Below are positions 13,507 to 25,680 of a stretch of DNA of 64,000 bases, in pieces. The notes below the pieces were generated by a model. The model ran no database searches, was not told the origin of the DNA, and saw only the letters and a program-made list of their open reading frames with translations. Each line of letters opens with the position of its first letter. The first letter of the stretch is position 1. Source of the stretch: Mansonella perstans (taxonomy: Eukaryota; Nematoda; Chromadorea; Rhabditida; Onchocercidae); NCBI GenBank assembly GCA_037074765.1, contig JBAMDO010000097.1, positions 124,001-188,000 on the forward strand, given 5' to 3'. The position numbers were made by a program, and so were the translations under genes.

Positions 13507-16500
13507 GTAATAAAGATGATCAGAACGAACTGATAACATTGGATACTGTATTCGCTAGCTCACGATATGTCATCTTTTACCTGATCAATTCTAGTAGTAC
13601 ACGTACATTGGAACTTGTTTCATTGTTAAAAAAACTTGTTCAACAACGAAATGATCTTTTCAATAATTGTTCAAAAGAGTAAGTTTTTAGTTTTTTTTTC
13701 AAAATTTGAATTTTTTTTAAAAAACAAAAACTGGCAAATAAAGTTTTTGCATTAAATAAAAATGTTAACTTTTAATTATTCTTTATTTATTCCACCACAT
13801 TATTTTTAATTCCGTTTAAATTTATCATATTTTTTTATTTTAAGCAGTTTTTTGATTAACTTTCATTTTGTTTTTCATTATTTTTTTGTTAATTTTGATT
13901 TAAACTTCTAATCAATTTTTTTTGGTCAATTTTAATTAATTTTCATTTCATATATTTATCTAAGCAATTTTTTGATTAACTTTCATTTCATTTTTCATTA
14001 ATTTTCAATTAGTTTTTTTTGGTAGTTGTAATTTAATTTTTAATTAATTTTTTATTTTGGTCAATTTTAATTAATTTTCACTTCGTATGCTTATTCTTTG
14101 CTAGCATGAAAATTGATTGTTTTGCTTTAAAAAAAAATTTCCCGCATTTTAAAAATCATAAAGTTGCAAATTCTGAAAGAATGCTTTTTAATAATGTTTA
14201 TTTTTTTCGTTATATGCATTTTGTTAATTGAAATTCTATTAATGCTGGAAATCGGTGGAAAAATCAATGGATGATTTTTTTTAATGAAGTAATTTAATAC
14301 TTCACTAAAAAGCAAAGTGGATGATGTAATCCGAGATGAAAAATCGAAATCGAAATTAAATTACTCAAATGTAAAAATTAAAATTTATACAGTCAACATA
14401 TATTTTTTCCAAATTATTTTTTTCATTATTTTGTTTTTTTTCACGTTTCAAATACTTCATGATCGTTTTATAAAAATTCATTGGAGGGTGAAGCAATTTT
14501 TTCAAATTTCTCATACATAAATAATTTTTGTTTCCATGCATAAATTTGATTTTCCATAAATAACCGTAAAATCCTCCGTCATTTATTCACGGAATCCGAA
14601 ATATGTTATTTAATAATTTTTGCGTAAAAATATTTTTTTTTACTCGTTTTTTTTTCACTCTTTGTTAATTTTGCTGTTTTCATTTTTACTCTCGATTTTT
14701 CCGTCCTATATTGATCTCGATGATCCATCTATATTACATTCGATCATTCTTCCTCCATTGCTCTCGATGAAGAACCATCTGTTGCTCTCGATTATCATTG
14801 CGCATAATGAATTAATTTAAATCAACACAGAATTTTGCCAGCAAAGTAGAATCTTTAATTAATGAATTGCTTATTGGTCCATTATTGATTAATGGCTCTT
14901 CAAAGCACATTTTAAAAAATATTGCAACCGTCCCTTTTTCCTGATTTTCACGCTTCGAGAAAAGTCAGATCGAATAGTAGATTAACTGAGATTATTGATT
15001 GATTCTTACCAATCAATCTAATACTCAGAATTTCTTTTGAATTTGCATTTATTTTATGTTTTTAAGATTTACAAGTGTCTAGCTTTGTTAACAGAATAAA
15101 TTAAATTTTTAAAACTTGCTTCTCGAAATTAAAAATGTTTATAAAATAAATGAAATGAATTTGTTTGCATGCGATATTTTTTTCTAAATTGTATTTTGAT
15201 GACACATATGAATTCATCAAATTTCGAAAAAAAGGAAATCAATTTTAAATTTATCCTTAATTAATGATTTAATCCTATGCAAATATTTTTTTGTTTTCCA
15301 TAATAGAATAAAATGGTCAAATGATGAGGGAAAAAAAATTAAATTTAATTAAAATGATTTTTTTTTTTTGCTTTTTTTTTCTTTAAATTTTCTACTGATT
15401 TATTTGCTAATTTATTTAAACATTATTTACATATATTTTACTCAAATAATATTCAAATACTAATACTTTACATGACTTATTCAGATTCTAATTTGAATTA
15501 CAATCTATCTATGTAAGATTGAGAAATGACTTATGAAAAATGGAACACGCCAAGAATGGTTGCATAATTAATTAGCTTTGGATATGCATAAATTTTCAAT
15601 ACGTTGTCCTCTTTTAATCGCATAATCACAAAGAAAGTCAAATGTTAGACATATGATTATTTATATTTTCCTCTATTAATAAATAATGTAATTTGGATTA
15701 TAGTATAAGATATATGCACCAAATTGTTTTATGGTCATTAATATAAGACCATAACTGCTAAAACCTTCAATTTACTTTATCAACAGTATAATGATCGTAA
15801 CCATTTTAAGTTTCCTACTATTTCATTTTAAATTAACCAATTCTTAATTTTTAATCAACTTATTGCCCATTTGTATGGCTTAATTTTAAATTGAATTTAA
15901 TACATGCCGCATACGATATTCCTCTTTTGGGTGTTTTTTTTTCTTAATGGTCATTCATTCGGTTGACGGTGCCATAAAATGGCCTTTCATTCGGTTGACC
16001 GTTCCATAAAAAGTTGATGATTACAGGTATCGGTTTCTCTTTGATTTTTTTCCTCTCCAATCATTTTATTGGCTACCTTTATTTTTTTCTCTCTTTCTCT
16101 TTCTTACATTTCATTTATACATTTTCTATCACATTCAGTTTTTTTACGATTTATTTTTTAATTTGTAATATCGTGCATGAGGATCGTTACAGATTGGATT
16201 TGAATAATTTTTTGAAAATTGAAATTGTGTAAAACCATTTTAAATTTAAGTAATATTTAATTTTTTTTCTGTAAATATTTTTTTAAATATTATTAAAATT
16301 ATTTGGTGCCTTTCACATATCGAAAAAAAATGAATTATTAAATGATATTTTTAAAAAAATGCAAAACTTTAAAGGAAATTTTTTCTTTTATTTACATTTA
16401 AAAATTCGATCAATTAATTTACAGTATCTTCTATATGATATCAATTATCTATTAATTAATTAATTGTCGCAGTGAAATGATGCGAAAATTGCTAGATGAA

Positions 16501-19500
16501 GAGAAGAGTAGTAAAAGGAAATTCAAAACGTGCTTAATTAATTAATTAACTGGTAATTGTTACCGTATGGAGGATACTGTAAGTTAATATCATATTTGAA
16601 ATTAATCAATATAATATAATATCATATAGTTAATATCGTATTTGAAGTAATTTTAGTTAATGTCATATTTGAAATTAATCACATTTAAATATAACTATGG
16701 AAATCAATTGATAGATGAAATGAAATAGTAGAAAAAAGTTTAAAAAATCCTTCAAGTTAATTTTGCTAATAAAGGTTAGTATGGTTAACTTATAGTTAAC
16801 CATAATTAGTAATTAGTGGGAGCATTTACAGTTAACTTATTCAATAGATCATTTATAGTCGATCTAATCGACTGATTATTTTTTTAGTTAATTTAATCGT
16901 TAGATCATTTATAGCTAAAATGTAATCAATGGTTTATTTATAGTTAATTTAATTAATAGTAGGTGTTTATGTAATTCACTAAACTGTTATTTTTGCTTTT
17001 TTTTAGCGGTTCAGCTCGATTGCGTCGGTTTTTTGGTACAGGTAAAAAGAGTAAGAAAAAACGATTAGTTGAGGTGGATGATGTCAATGTTGTCATCTTT
17101 GATTTGGACATTCATGATGATGATGGTGGCAATGATGGTGGACAACGACCACATGCTGCTATCAGTGAAACAGGATGGTATATTATCGCACCAATCACTA
17201 TTATGGCTAAAGTTAGCAATGAAACCTTTTTTCGAAGTCATTACAAAAATTTTTGCAATCATTCGAAATCAAGAATCATGAATAAACTTAGAAGAAAGAA
17301 ATTTATCAATAAAACTATTTTTGAATTGAAATTTCGTGAAAGAAATTTTTTTTAAATTTTTTAAAATTTGTTCAGAAACAAAATTTCTTTTTTAAATTAT
17401 TACTAAAATAATTATGACATAAAAAGTTCTTTTTCTTTTTTCGTAAATCTAATTTTTTTTTTATTTTCATTATTTCATTAATTGCAGAGCCGTTTATTAC
17501 GAGCTTTACGTTATTGCTCAACGCCATCATTAATTGTAGTGGATGCAGCAAGTAGGCAAATTATCAGTGATGATGGTCGACGTTTGTTGCAAGATGATCC
17601 GAATGGTTTAAATTTTCCCTGGTAATAAAAGAAATTAATTTTATTGATTTTTTTCATTGATTGAAATTTTTACCAAAAATTTTTTGTTAGTTAAAATTAG
17701 ATTATTAAAAATTTAAAACAGTACAATTAATCGAATTAAATTCCTGTGCAATTCGAATTAATTGCACTATAAAATTTTATATGTTAAAAAAAGAAAAATC
17801 AATTTACAAAATAATTTATAAATCACAAATTAATCGTTATCATTATTTTATAGTACAATTAACTCGGATTGATAATACTATTAGTCATTAGTCATATTTC
17901 ATTAAAAATTATGAATCATATTTACCATTACAGTTAATTTAAGCCTTCTAAATTATTTAAAAAAAAAAAAACATTAACATTTATACAGATATCTCCTTAT
18001 GCAAAAAAAGGAAATCTTAAAAAACTATTAGTTATCATTAATTGTTATCTTATCAGAGATTCAGTGACATCATTACTTATCATTAGTTTATCAGAGATCC
18101 AGTAATATCATTGTTTATCATTAATTGTTACTTTATCAGAGATTCAGTGATATCATACAAGAAAGGAAAAATGAGACATTTGATAAGCAGTTTTTTTTCG
18201 TTACAGGTATAATGCAACAGCTGAAGAGCTTTTTCAAGGTGATGTTCTAAGGAATTGTAAAGATGCTGATGGGAATAAAAAAATTGTAACTGAAAATTTT
18301 CAAAATTTAAAATCAACCGTTAAAGGATTATATTTTGGTGCTAATTGGGTAATTATTTCGTTTTTTTTTAATTTTTTTAATATTTTAATTCTTTTTCCTT
18401 CTCACTCTTAACACTTAATTGGTTTATTATTACGTAAAGTAATTGAAAAAAGGTTTTGCTGTGAAAAATTTGTTTCAGTGTCCACCGTGTCGATCATTTT
18501 CTCAGCAATTAATCACTTGTTATGAATCACTCAAAAATGCCGGTATTCCATTCGAGATATTTTTTTGCTCATCAGATCGGTGAATAATCTTTTCTTTTAA
18601 AAAGAAATTTCTCTTTTTTTTTAAATAATTATTCAGATAATTAAATTATTGAGTGAATTTGTGATATTTTTTTTCAATCAGAAAACGAAGAATTACAGTG
18701 TATTGTATTTTTTTTAAATAATTTAAGTATGAGTTAATTAAATGATTATGTTAATAATGAAATATAAATTAATTAATGCAATGATATAAATAACGTTGTA
18801 TGGTTTAAGCATATGTTTGTATGAGTAATGAGAAGTATAAATTAACCATATGATTATGTAAGAAGTTGAAATATAATTCGAATATATAATATGGATATAA
18901 ATGATGAATTCTGGATTACGTATACTTATTTAAATAAGTTATAAATTAATTTATAATTCATTTATAGATTAAATGCTTGGTACTTAATTTTTTTTCGTTG
19001 TACCAATAATTTAAACGCATAATATAATAAGTGTTTAAATAATTTAGTTGCGCTATTTATTAATTTCCAATATTATACATTCAAATTATTGGCCCAATTA
19101 GAGGCAGTTAGGCAAATTATTGGCACGGTTAGAAACATCAGCTAGGCTAACAAATATTCATGATGCAGCGTGTAGTAATTTTGAATTTTAACCAAACAAA
19201 AAAAATTAAGTATTTAATTAATTTGGTAATTTAGCTTTTGTTTATTTCAGATCACAAGAATCATTTGAGCAACATTTTTCCACAATGCCGTGGTTGGCAT
19301 TTCCGTATGATCCACAAAAAACGACTCAGCTAACTCGCTTATATAGTGTAAACGGTAAAATTTATTATTCACTTCAAACATGGTATCCGTTCTATTTATG
19401 CGTGACAAAAATGACATAAATTTCCACGTTGATCAAACATAGAAATAACGTAGATAGATTTTATGTATTTTACTAGATCTATATACGCGTGAACATTAAT

Positions 19501-21335
19501 AATATCTTATTTTTTTTAAATAAAAAAATAAAACTTTTATGTGTAAACATAATACAATTTAATCATTTCAAATAATTTAAAAATATTTCAAAAATTTTCT
19601 TTCTGAATATCAATTTTTTTAATGAAATTAATGAAATTCCATTCAATTTTTCATAAATAAATAAAGAAAATCCAAAAATTGGTTTTAGTATTATTTGAAT
19701 TTAAATTTCATTTTATTACAATAAAACATTTTTTTAGGCATTCCAGCACTTTTATTATTGAACGAAGATAATCGTCTAATAACAAAGCATGGCCGTAATG
19801 TTTTACTTAGTGATCCATCCGGTAGCTTATTCCCGTGGAAACCATTATCGCTATATGAATTAAATGAAAATACATTATGTCGTCTAAGAGATGAACCATC
19901 ATTAGTATTATTTACAGGTAATAGTTTAATTATTTCATTTTTTTTAAAATTAATAAAGATTAATTCTTCTTTCTCTTCCTACTAATTCACGAATTGTGTA
20001 TTTTATAAAATTGCGAAAAAAAAGGTTTTCCAGAAGGTTCACCAGATGATGTTGTCTTTTCGATGGAAGTATTACGAGCAACAGCTGAAACACTTTTTCA
20101 TGAACGACAACAACCAACTAAACGACGCTCATCATCGAAGGAAATTGAAAGCACTGATAGCACTGCCAATGGAAATAGTGATTTGAATAATTTAACATAT
20201 TCTACTAATTCAGTAAATAGGTATCAATTTATATTTTTATTTCAAATTACTCAAATTATATTCTTCGGCTAATTAGTACCATACAAATTTTATTTTCATC
20301 TTACCAATGCTACTACTACTGCTAGTAGCATTAGTAATAATAATAATTAGAAAATCTAAAAAATTCAAATTTTAGGTTTTTCAAAAATGTAAGCACTTCA
20401 GTTAAGTTTGCCTTGACTTTTCATCTTACTGATAATTTTAATTAATAAAAATTCTTGATTTTACAAGATTTCAGAGTTTAATTCAGTTGCTTCGGCTCAT
20501 ACATTTTTGCTAGTAATGATAATAATAGTATCGAAAATTGAAATTTTGAAAATTTTCGAATGTTTAAATTTAAATATAATTTAGCTCAATTTCATCCGAT
20601 TTATCAGCGCCACCATGGATCGATCCATTGCAAATGTTTTATACGGGTGAAGACCCGTTATGTGATTTCATTCTGGAAGGATTAGGTCTTGGTAGTGCGG
20701 AATTACCGCTTATTGTTATTTTGGATGCAACAGTTAGTCGAATGTGTGTTTGTGAAAAACCGGATGTAAGCGGTGAAATTGTTGCCGAATTTGTTGCAAA
20801 TTATAGGAATGGAAAACTAAATATGATACCATTGCCAACAATTTGTCAGGTTATAATTTTACAATTAAACAGAAATAAATTTTTTTTCCCTTTTTGCCCA
20901 TATCACATTTTCTAGGTCTATTTGCCTATGTTACATTGTCTAGGCCTATCTTTTAAAATTAGACAATTTAGAAAGATATAAGTGGTACTTTTTCACAAAA
21001 AAAATTAAATAGAGATAAAATTGAGAAATGAAGATGAAAGAAAGCTTTTTGTGCTATCCTTTAAAAAAAAAAACGGAGGAGAAAACCGAAAAAAAACTTT
21101 TATTTCTAATTTTATATGCGTAACAAATTCAGTTACGTTCCTCCAGGCTTTTTTTCATTTTTTTTAAATATTTTTAATTGAATTTCAGAATAATGCTCAA
21201 CCAGCTCGATATGGCAATATTCCAGCTCAAGCAGTTCAAATGGCATTAGGTGTTGGTAATTCTTCAACAGCTAATTCAACTGTGAATCAATCAACGATCA
21301 CCACTAGTGATCAGCAGATACCAATTGTTCTGTAG
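13507..21335 (+). CDS. nxn: Nucleoredoxin (three thioredoxin-like domains)
   Basis: Exons 13507-13678, 17007-17211, 17488-17621, 18207-18348, 18479-18579, 19251-19354, 19738-19917, 20034-20220, 20585-20849 and 21189-21335 keep phase throughout and give about 545 residues plus an unfound N-terminus; an upstream exon must supply one base of the first codon. Nucleoredoxins are thiol-disulfide oxidoreductases acting on cytosolic and nuclear partners. Domain 1 (residues ~1-160) has no CxxC and carries a Lys/Arg-rich and Asp/Gly-rich insert ([24 protein letters not shown]). It ends in [15 protein letters not shown] and the family block [10 protein letters not shown]. Domain 2 holds the active site [13 protein letters not shown], then [31 protein letters not shown] and a second FPW block. 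Domain 3 ([22 protein letters not shown]) lacks CxxC and is interrupted by a Ser/Asn-rich insert ([20 protein letters not shown]). The family is usually near 430 residues, so this one is long. Family assignment is secure; the 5' end is not. AATAAA lies at 21522-21527. Confidence 0.92.
13842..14090. repeat. 120-bp tandem duplication in nucleoredoxin intron
   Basis: Two AT-rich copies spaced exactly 120 bp apart, beginning TAAGCAGTTTTTTGATTAAC near 13841 and TAAGCAATTTTTTGATTAAC near 13961. Both continue with TTTCATTT and GGTCAATTTTAATTAATTTT. Confidence 0.8.
15956..16013. repeat. 32-bp direct duplication in nucleoredoxin intron
   Basis: CATTCGGTTGAC begins two copies 32 bp apart, each continuing as a G/C-containing stretch (GGTGCCATAAAA against CGTTCCATAAAA). 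It stands out because the surrounding sequence is almost pure A/T. Confidence 0.75.
18028..18157. repeat. ~48-bp tandem repeat just before a nucleoredoxin exon
   Basis: Three copies of TTATCAGAGATTCAGTGA/ATATCATT followed by TTATCATTAATTGTTA. The array stops about 50 bp before the exon at 18207, within the intron. Confidence 0.75.
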
Positions 21336-24300
21336 TTGTATATTTTGCTGTTTGTCGTATTTCCAGCTTTTTCCTGTTATCAGATTTGTTGAATTATTCT
21401 TTCGGAAAAATTAAATTATTCATCGATCTCAAAAAAAATAGGTGATTAATTTCAAAAAAAAAAATTGAAAAAAAGAAAACAGCAGTAAATGCGATGAATT
21501 ATACTCTTACCATTGACTGAAAATAAATTGGAAAGCGGAAAAGAAAACCGAAAAATAAGCTAATTAACATTTCCCAATGATAATGTGTCTTATAGTATTA
21601 TTGTAATGATAATATGTCTTACAGTATTATTTGTAAGATTATTTTCATATAGTCATTTATTTGAATTGCTTTTTTTCATGGAAATTACCGAGTTCAAAGC
21701 CTGAAATTCTTTTTTTCTTCATTTCCAATTTATATTGGAATGATATTAATTTCTCTGTCTTCTGTCTGTTTGTATTTTTTCATCAATTCAAATGACAAAT
21801 TGAAATAGAAATTGAATCAATGAGAGAAAATTAAAGTGGAAATTTTATTGAATATAAGCAAAAAAAAAGAAGTAAATAATTCAACTTTTACTCGTAAAAC
21901 AAATTTGCTTGAATTTTTTTTGGCTAAAAAAAATTTTTTTCCTAAAATTTGCGAATTTTTATGAAATTAAAAGGAAAAATTTGTTTGAAAATTTTAGAAA
22001 AATAATTTTTTTTCTTTACACTGGTCAAATTACATTTGCAATTTTAAAAACCTTGCTTTGAAAAAAAAATTTTTAAAAGGAAAGTTTTTGAAAAATTTTC
22101 TCACCTGGTCCATTTACCTCAATAATACTTCAATTAGTAATTTGATTTTATCGTTTTGTACTTTCCGAAATTTTATGTTTTCCTTTGTTAACAGTTTTTT
22201 TTTATTTTATTTTTTATGTGAATTTGTTTTATGCTGTAGCAATTACTGCTATTTTTAGCTTAATAAATTTTCAGCAGTTACTGTGTACTGAATTAGTTTA
22301 CTGCATTGCTTACTAATTTTTTTGCATAATTATGTATTGATTTTATTATCACAGTAAAGTACAAGGTATTGAATAATTTTGATTGCTTGAATTTTTATTT
22401 CATTTCAAAATTCACAATGCGTTTATTTAGCATTTGAAATTAAATTCAGTTTTATTATAAATGAATGGATGAATAGATATTAGTCGTATGTAATGAAATA
22501 ATTTTGTTTTTAATTTATTCATTGTTCATTTGAAGTTTGCTGAAAAAAAAGTTCGATTTTTTCATTAAAAGTAAAAGAAAATCGGAAAGTTTGTAAAAAT
22601 CTATGCTATGTTTGTATTATTATCCAATGAGTTATGTAGCTAACATGAAATAAATAATATTTAAGTTTTCTTTGGTGCAAAAGTATATAAACATTTTAAA
22701 TTAAAATTTTTTTTTGAGTAGATTAATTTTGATTAAACCCGATTTCATGATTCCTATCACGAATTGCTACAACAATTTGATATTTATTATCACTATGTAT
22801 CGTTATTAGCAATATTACTGTTATCATCGTCATCAGTGGATCATTTTAAAAAATAGTGAAATAGAAAGTGACGTATGGAATGGTTCACTTTCATTCATGG
22901 TTTCAAATATTCCAATTTTCAAATTCATTCCCGATATTGTTTGACTATCAATGTAAAAAAATCCATTTCTTAAACGTTATCCTTCAGCAAATAATCACAA
23001 TGATTATTCATTTCTTGAAAGAAAAAAAAAAGAAAAAAAGCGGAAAAGGAAAATTTGAGTTAATTGGTGAATTCATTCAGATGTGAATTTGCTTGGAAAA
23101 TTGTCATTCAAAAAAAGAAAAGTCGATAAATAAATATCCCATTTCTCACTTTTCTTCCTCTCTTCCCTGCCATTTCTCCGCTTCATTCCTTTCCCGAGAA
23201 TACCTCAAAAAAAAGCTTCAATACAAAAAACATAATAACTAATTATTGATTTTACTAACCAAAATGTATTCTTTTTTTTCTTCATGAAAATTTAATTAGC
23301 TAAAAATTGCATTCTGCAATCTCTTACAAAACAAAAAGAAAAAAAAATTAAGTAATTAATTTTTTTTTTTTCAATACAGAGTGATGATCATGCAGATAAA
23401 TAAATGTATTGATGTATTCTTTTTTTATCCTTTTTTTCTGACTACTGAACTAATTTGTAATTATATATTTATTTTGTCAATTTTAAAATATATAATCATT
23501 TTTCAAATTGCTAGCATATACATATGAATGGATATACGTATGAGTGAAAAATTGCATTTCTTAATTTTATTATTAATACTTGTAAATTAACAAACAAACA
23601 TGTTGTTACCTGTAAATTAACAAGCAATACAAACATCACATTCATTTATTTACCTGCATTACAAACAATACAAACATCCATACATTTATTTACCTTCATC
23701 ATCATCAATCTGCACTGAATGGGAAATAGTTGTCGGAGAAATTATTTCTTTTTTTCCCTATTTCATTTCCTTTTTTTCATTGTATATTTTGAAATGCTTC
23801 ACTCGTTGAACAACAATTTTAAAGAGTTAATGAAAACAGGATTATTGCATTTTTTCAATTTAAAATCTAATTATTCTCGTTTTTCTTTCTTTTTTTTCGA
23901 AAATATTGCATGTTGCAAAAACGGAATTATATAATTAAAAAAAAAAAAAAAAAAAAAAAAACATTCAATTTTATTTTCAGTAATTTTTGAGGTCCAGTTA
24001 AGTTAATTGAATTTTTTCACAAACATTAAGTATTAGAAGCAAAAAAAAAAGAAACAGAAATGAAAGATAAATGAGTTATCTTACTGTAGTAGTATTTAGT
24101 TTGAAAAAAAAAAACCAACTTCATCAACATTGTAAATATGTCATCATTGATTGATTCATTTCTTTTTTCTTTTTTTTCTTAAATAAAAAAGTTTAAAATT
24201 TTGATGAGATTAATTTAAAAATTAAAATTTAAGTGATGTTTTTTTTTTACATTTTAAATGGTTGACTTTTTTTATTTTATTATGGTAGATTGTTGATGAT

Positions 24301-24580
24301 TCATGCGCATAGGTAAGTATAATAACAAACAGTGAATAACAAGTAAACACCAAGGAATTATATTGCATAATTGAAAAATTAATATTGATTCAATATGCAT
24401 TTCCTATAAACTGATCAATTATTTTAAATTATCAATATCAATACGTCATTTTAACAATAGTATCACTTAACATTATCATCCAACAATGCTATTAATGTAT
24501 TACTAATATCGTTCATTGTCTTATCATTTCTATCATTTTTATTCTAATCATCAGGTAGCATTACCATCATGATCACCAAT

Positions 24581-24617
<37 letters not shown>

Positions 24618-25515
24618 ATGTCGTTGTCATTGTTAGCAAATACCAGTTAACAGTGGTCATTTGTCACTTATCGATCCTATGAGCATAACTGACAAACGAT
24701 GAAATAATCATTGTAAATGTAAATAATATCGATCATACGACGTATAACTGACCAATAATGAAAACAATCATCATAAATGTAAACAAAACAAACAATGCGC
24801 ATTTTTTATCAATAGAATTTATTGTTTATGACAGTTTTTTTTTATTATTTTCGTCACTATTTCTTTTTTTTCCTATATTATCCTAAAAAAATTGAATTTT
24901 TTCATGTAATCAATTTCAATGAAAATTGAATTAAAAAAACGCAGAAGATAAATTCAATCGATAAACATATAACTTAAACATTTATATTTCATTTTTTTCA
25001 ATGGAACAATTTCAATTTAATTTCAATCATTATCTATACCATTATCATCAAGAATTTGTTAATTATCATCCATATCACTATCACCATTACCATTATCACT
25101 CTTATCACTAGTACTAAAGGATTTTTATTGCTCTCCCTATCATTATCGTCATTTATCATTATCTGTAGATATTGCAATAATACAAAAAAAGAAAAAAAAG
25201 CTATATTTTTCAGTTTATTATTTTTTTTTTGTTTCATCATATTGCAAATATTTTTTTTGAAAAATTTTATGCTGATATTATGAAGTGTATATATATGTGT
25301 AAATGGATGTATCGTATCTATCGAAGCGCAATTTACATCAACGATGATGATTCGATGATGCATACTTGCGATGTTGAATAATGATGATACACATTCTTCA
25401 TAGTTCATCAACTAACATTTTCCGCAAATTCAATTCATTTTTCAACTCTTCCTTTTCCATTTTATTTCTATTTCTTTACAGATCAAGCATCAGAATTTTT
25501 GTATCATTTAAAACT

Positions 25516-25680
25516 GTTCTTGTCATTTAATGCTATTATTAATTTACCGTTCCTGTCATTCAAAGCTGTTATCACTTTACTGTTGTTATTCAACGCTGTT
25601 ATCACTTTACCGTCTCTGCTGTTCAACGCTATTATCACTTTGCCGTTCCTGTCATTCAACATTGTTATCATTTACGGCGT
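25516..25680. repeat. 33-bp minisatellite, about five copies
   Basis: Copies start near 25522, 25555, 25585, 25618 and 25651 (GTCATTCAAAGCTGTTATCA type). All spacings are multiples of three (33, 30, 33, 33), so one frame stays open as a hydrophobic 11-residue repeat (SFNAVITLPFL type). Confidence 0.85.

Noticed and set aside
25034..25411. 125-codon minus-strand open frame
   Set aside because: Low-complexity Ile/Met/Val and Lys runs from ATC-type repeats, with an overlapping open frame on the other strand and no splice signals.
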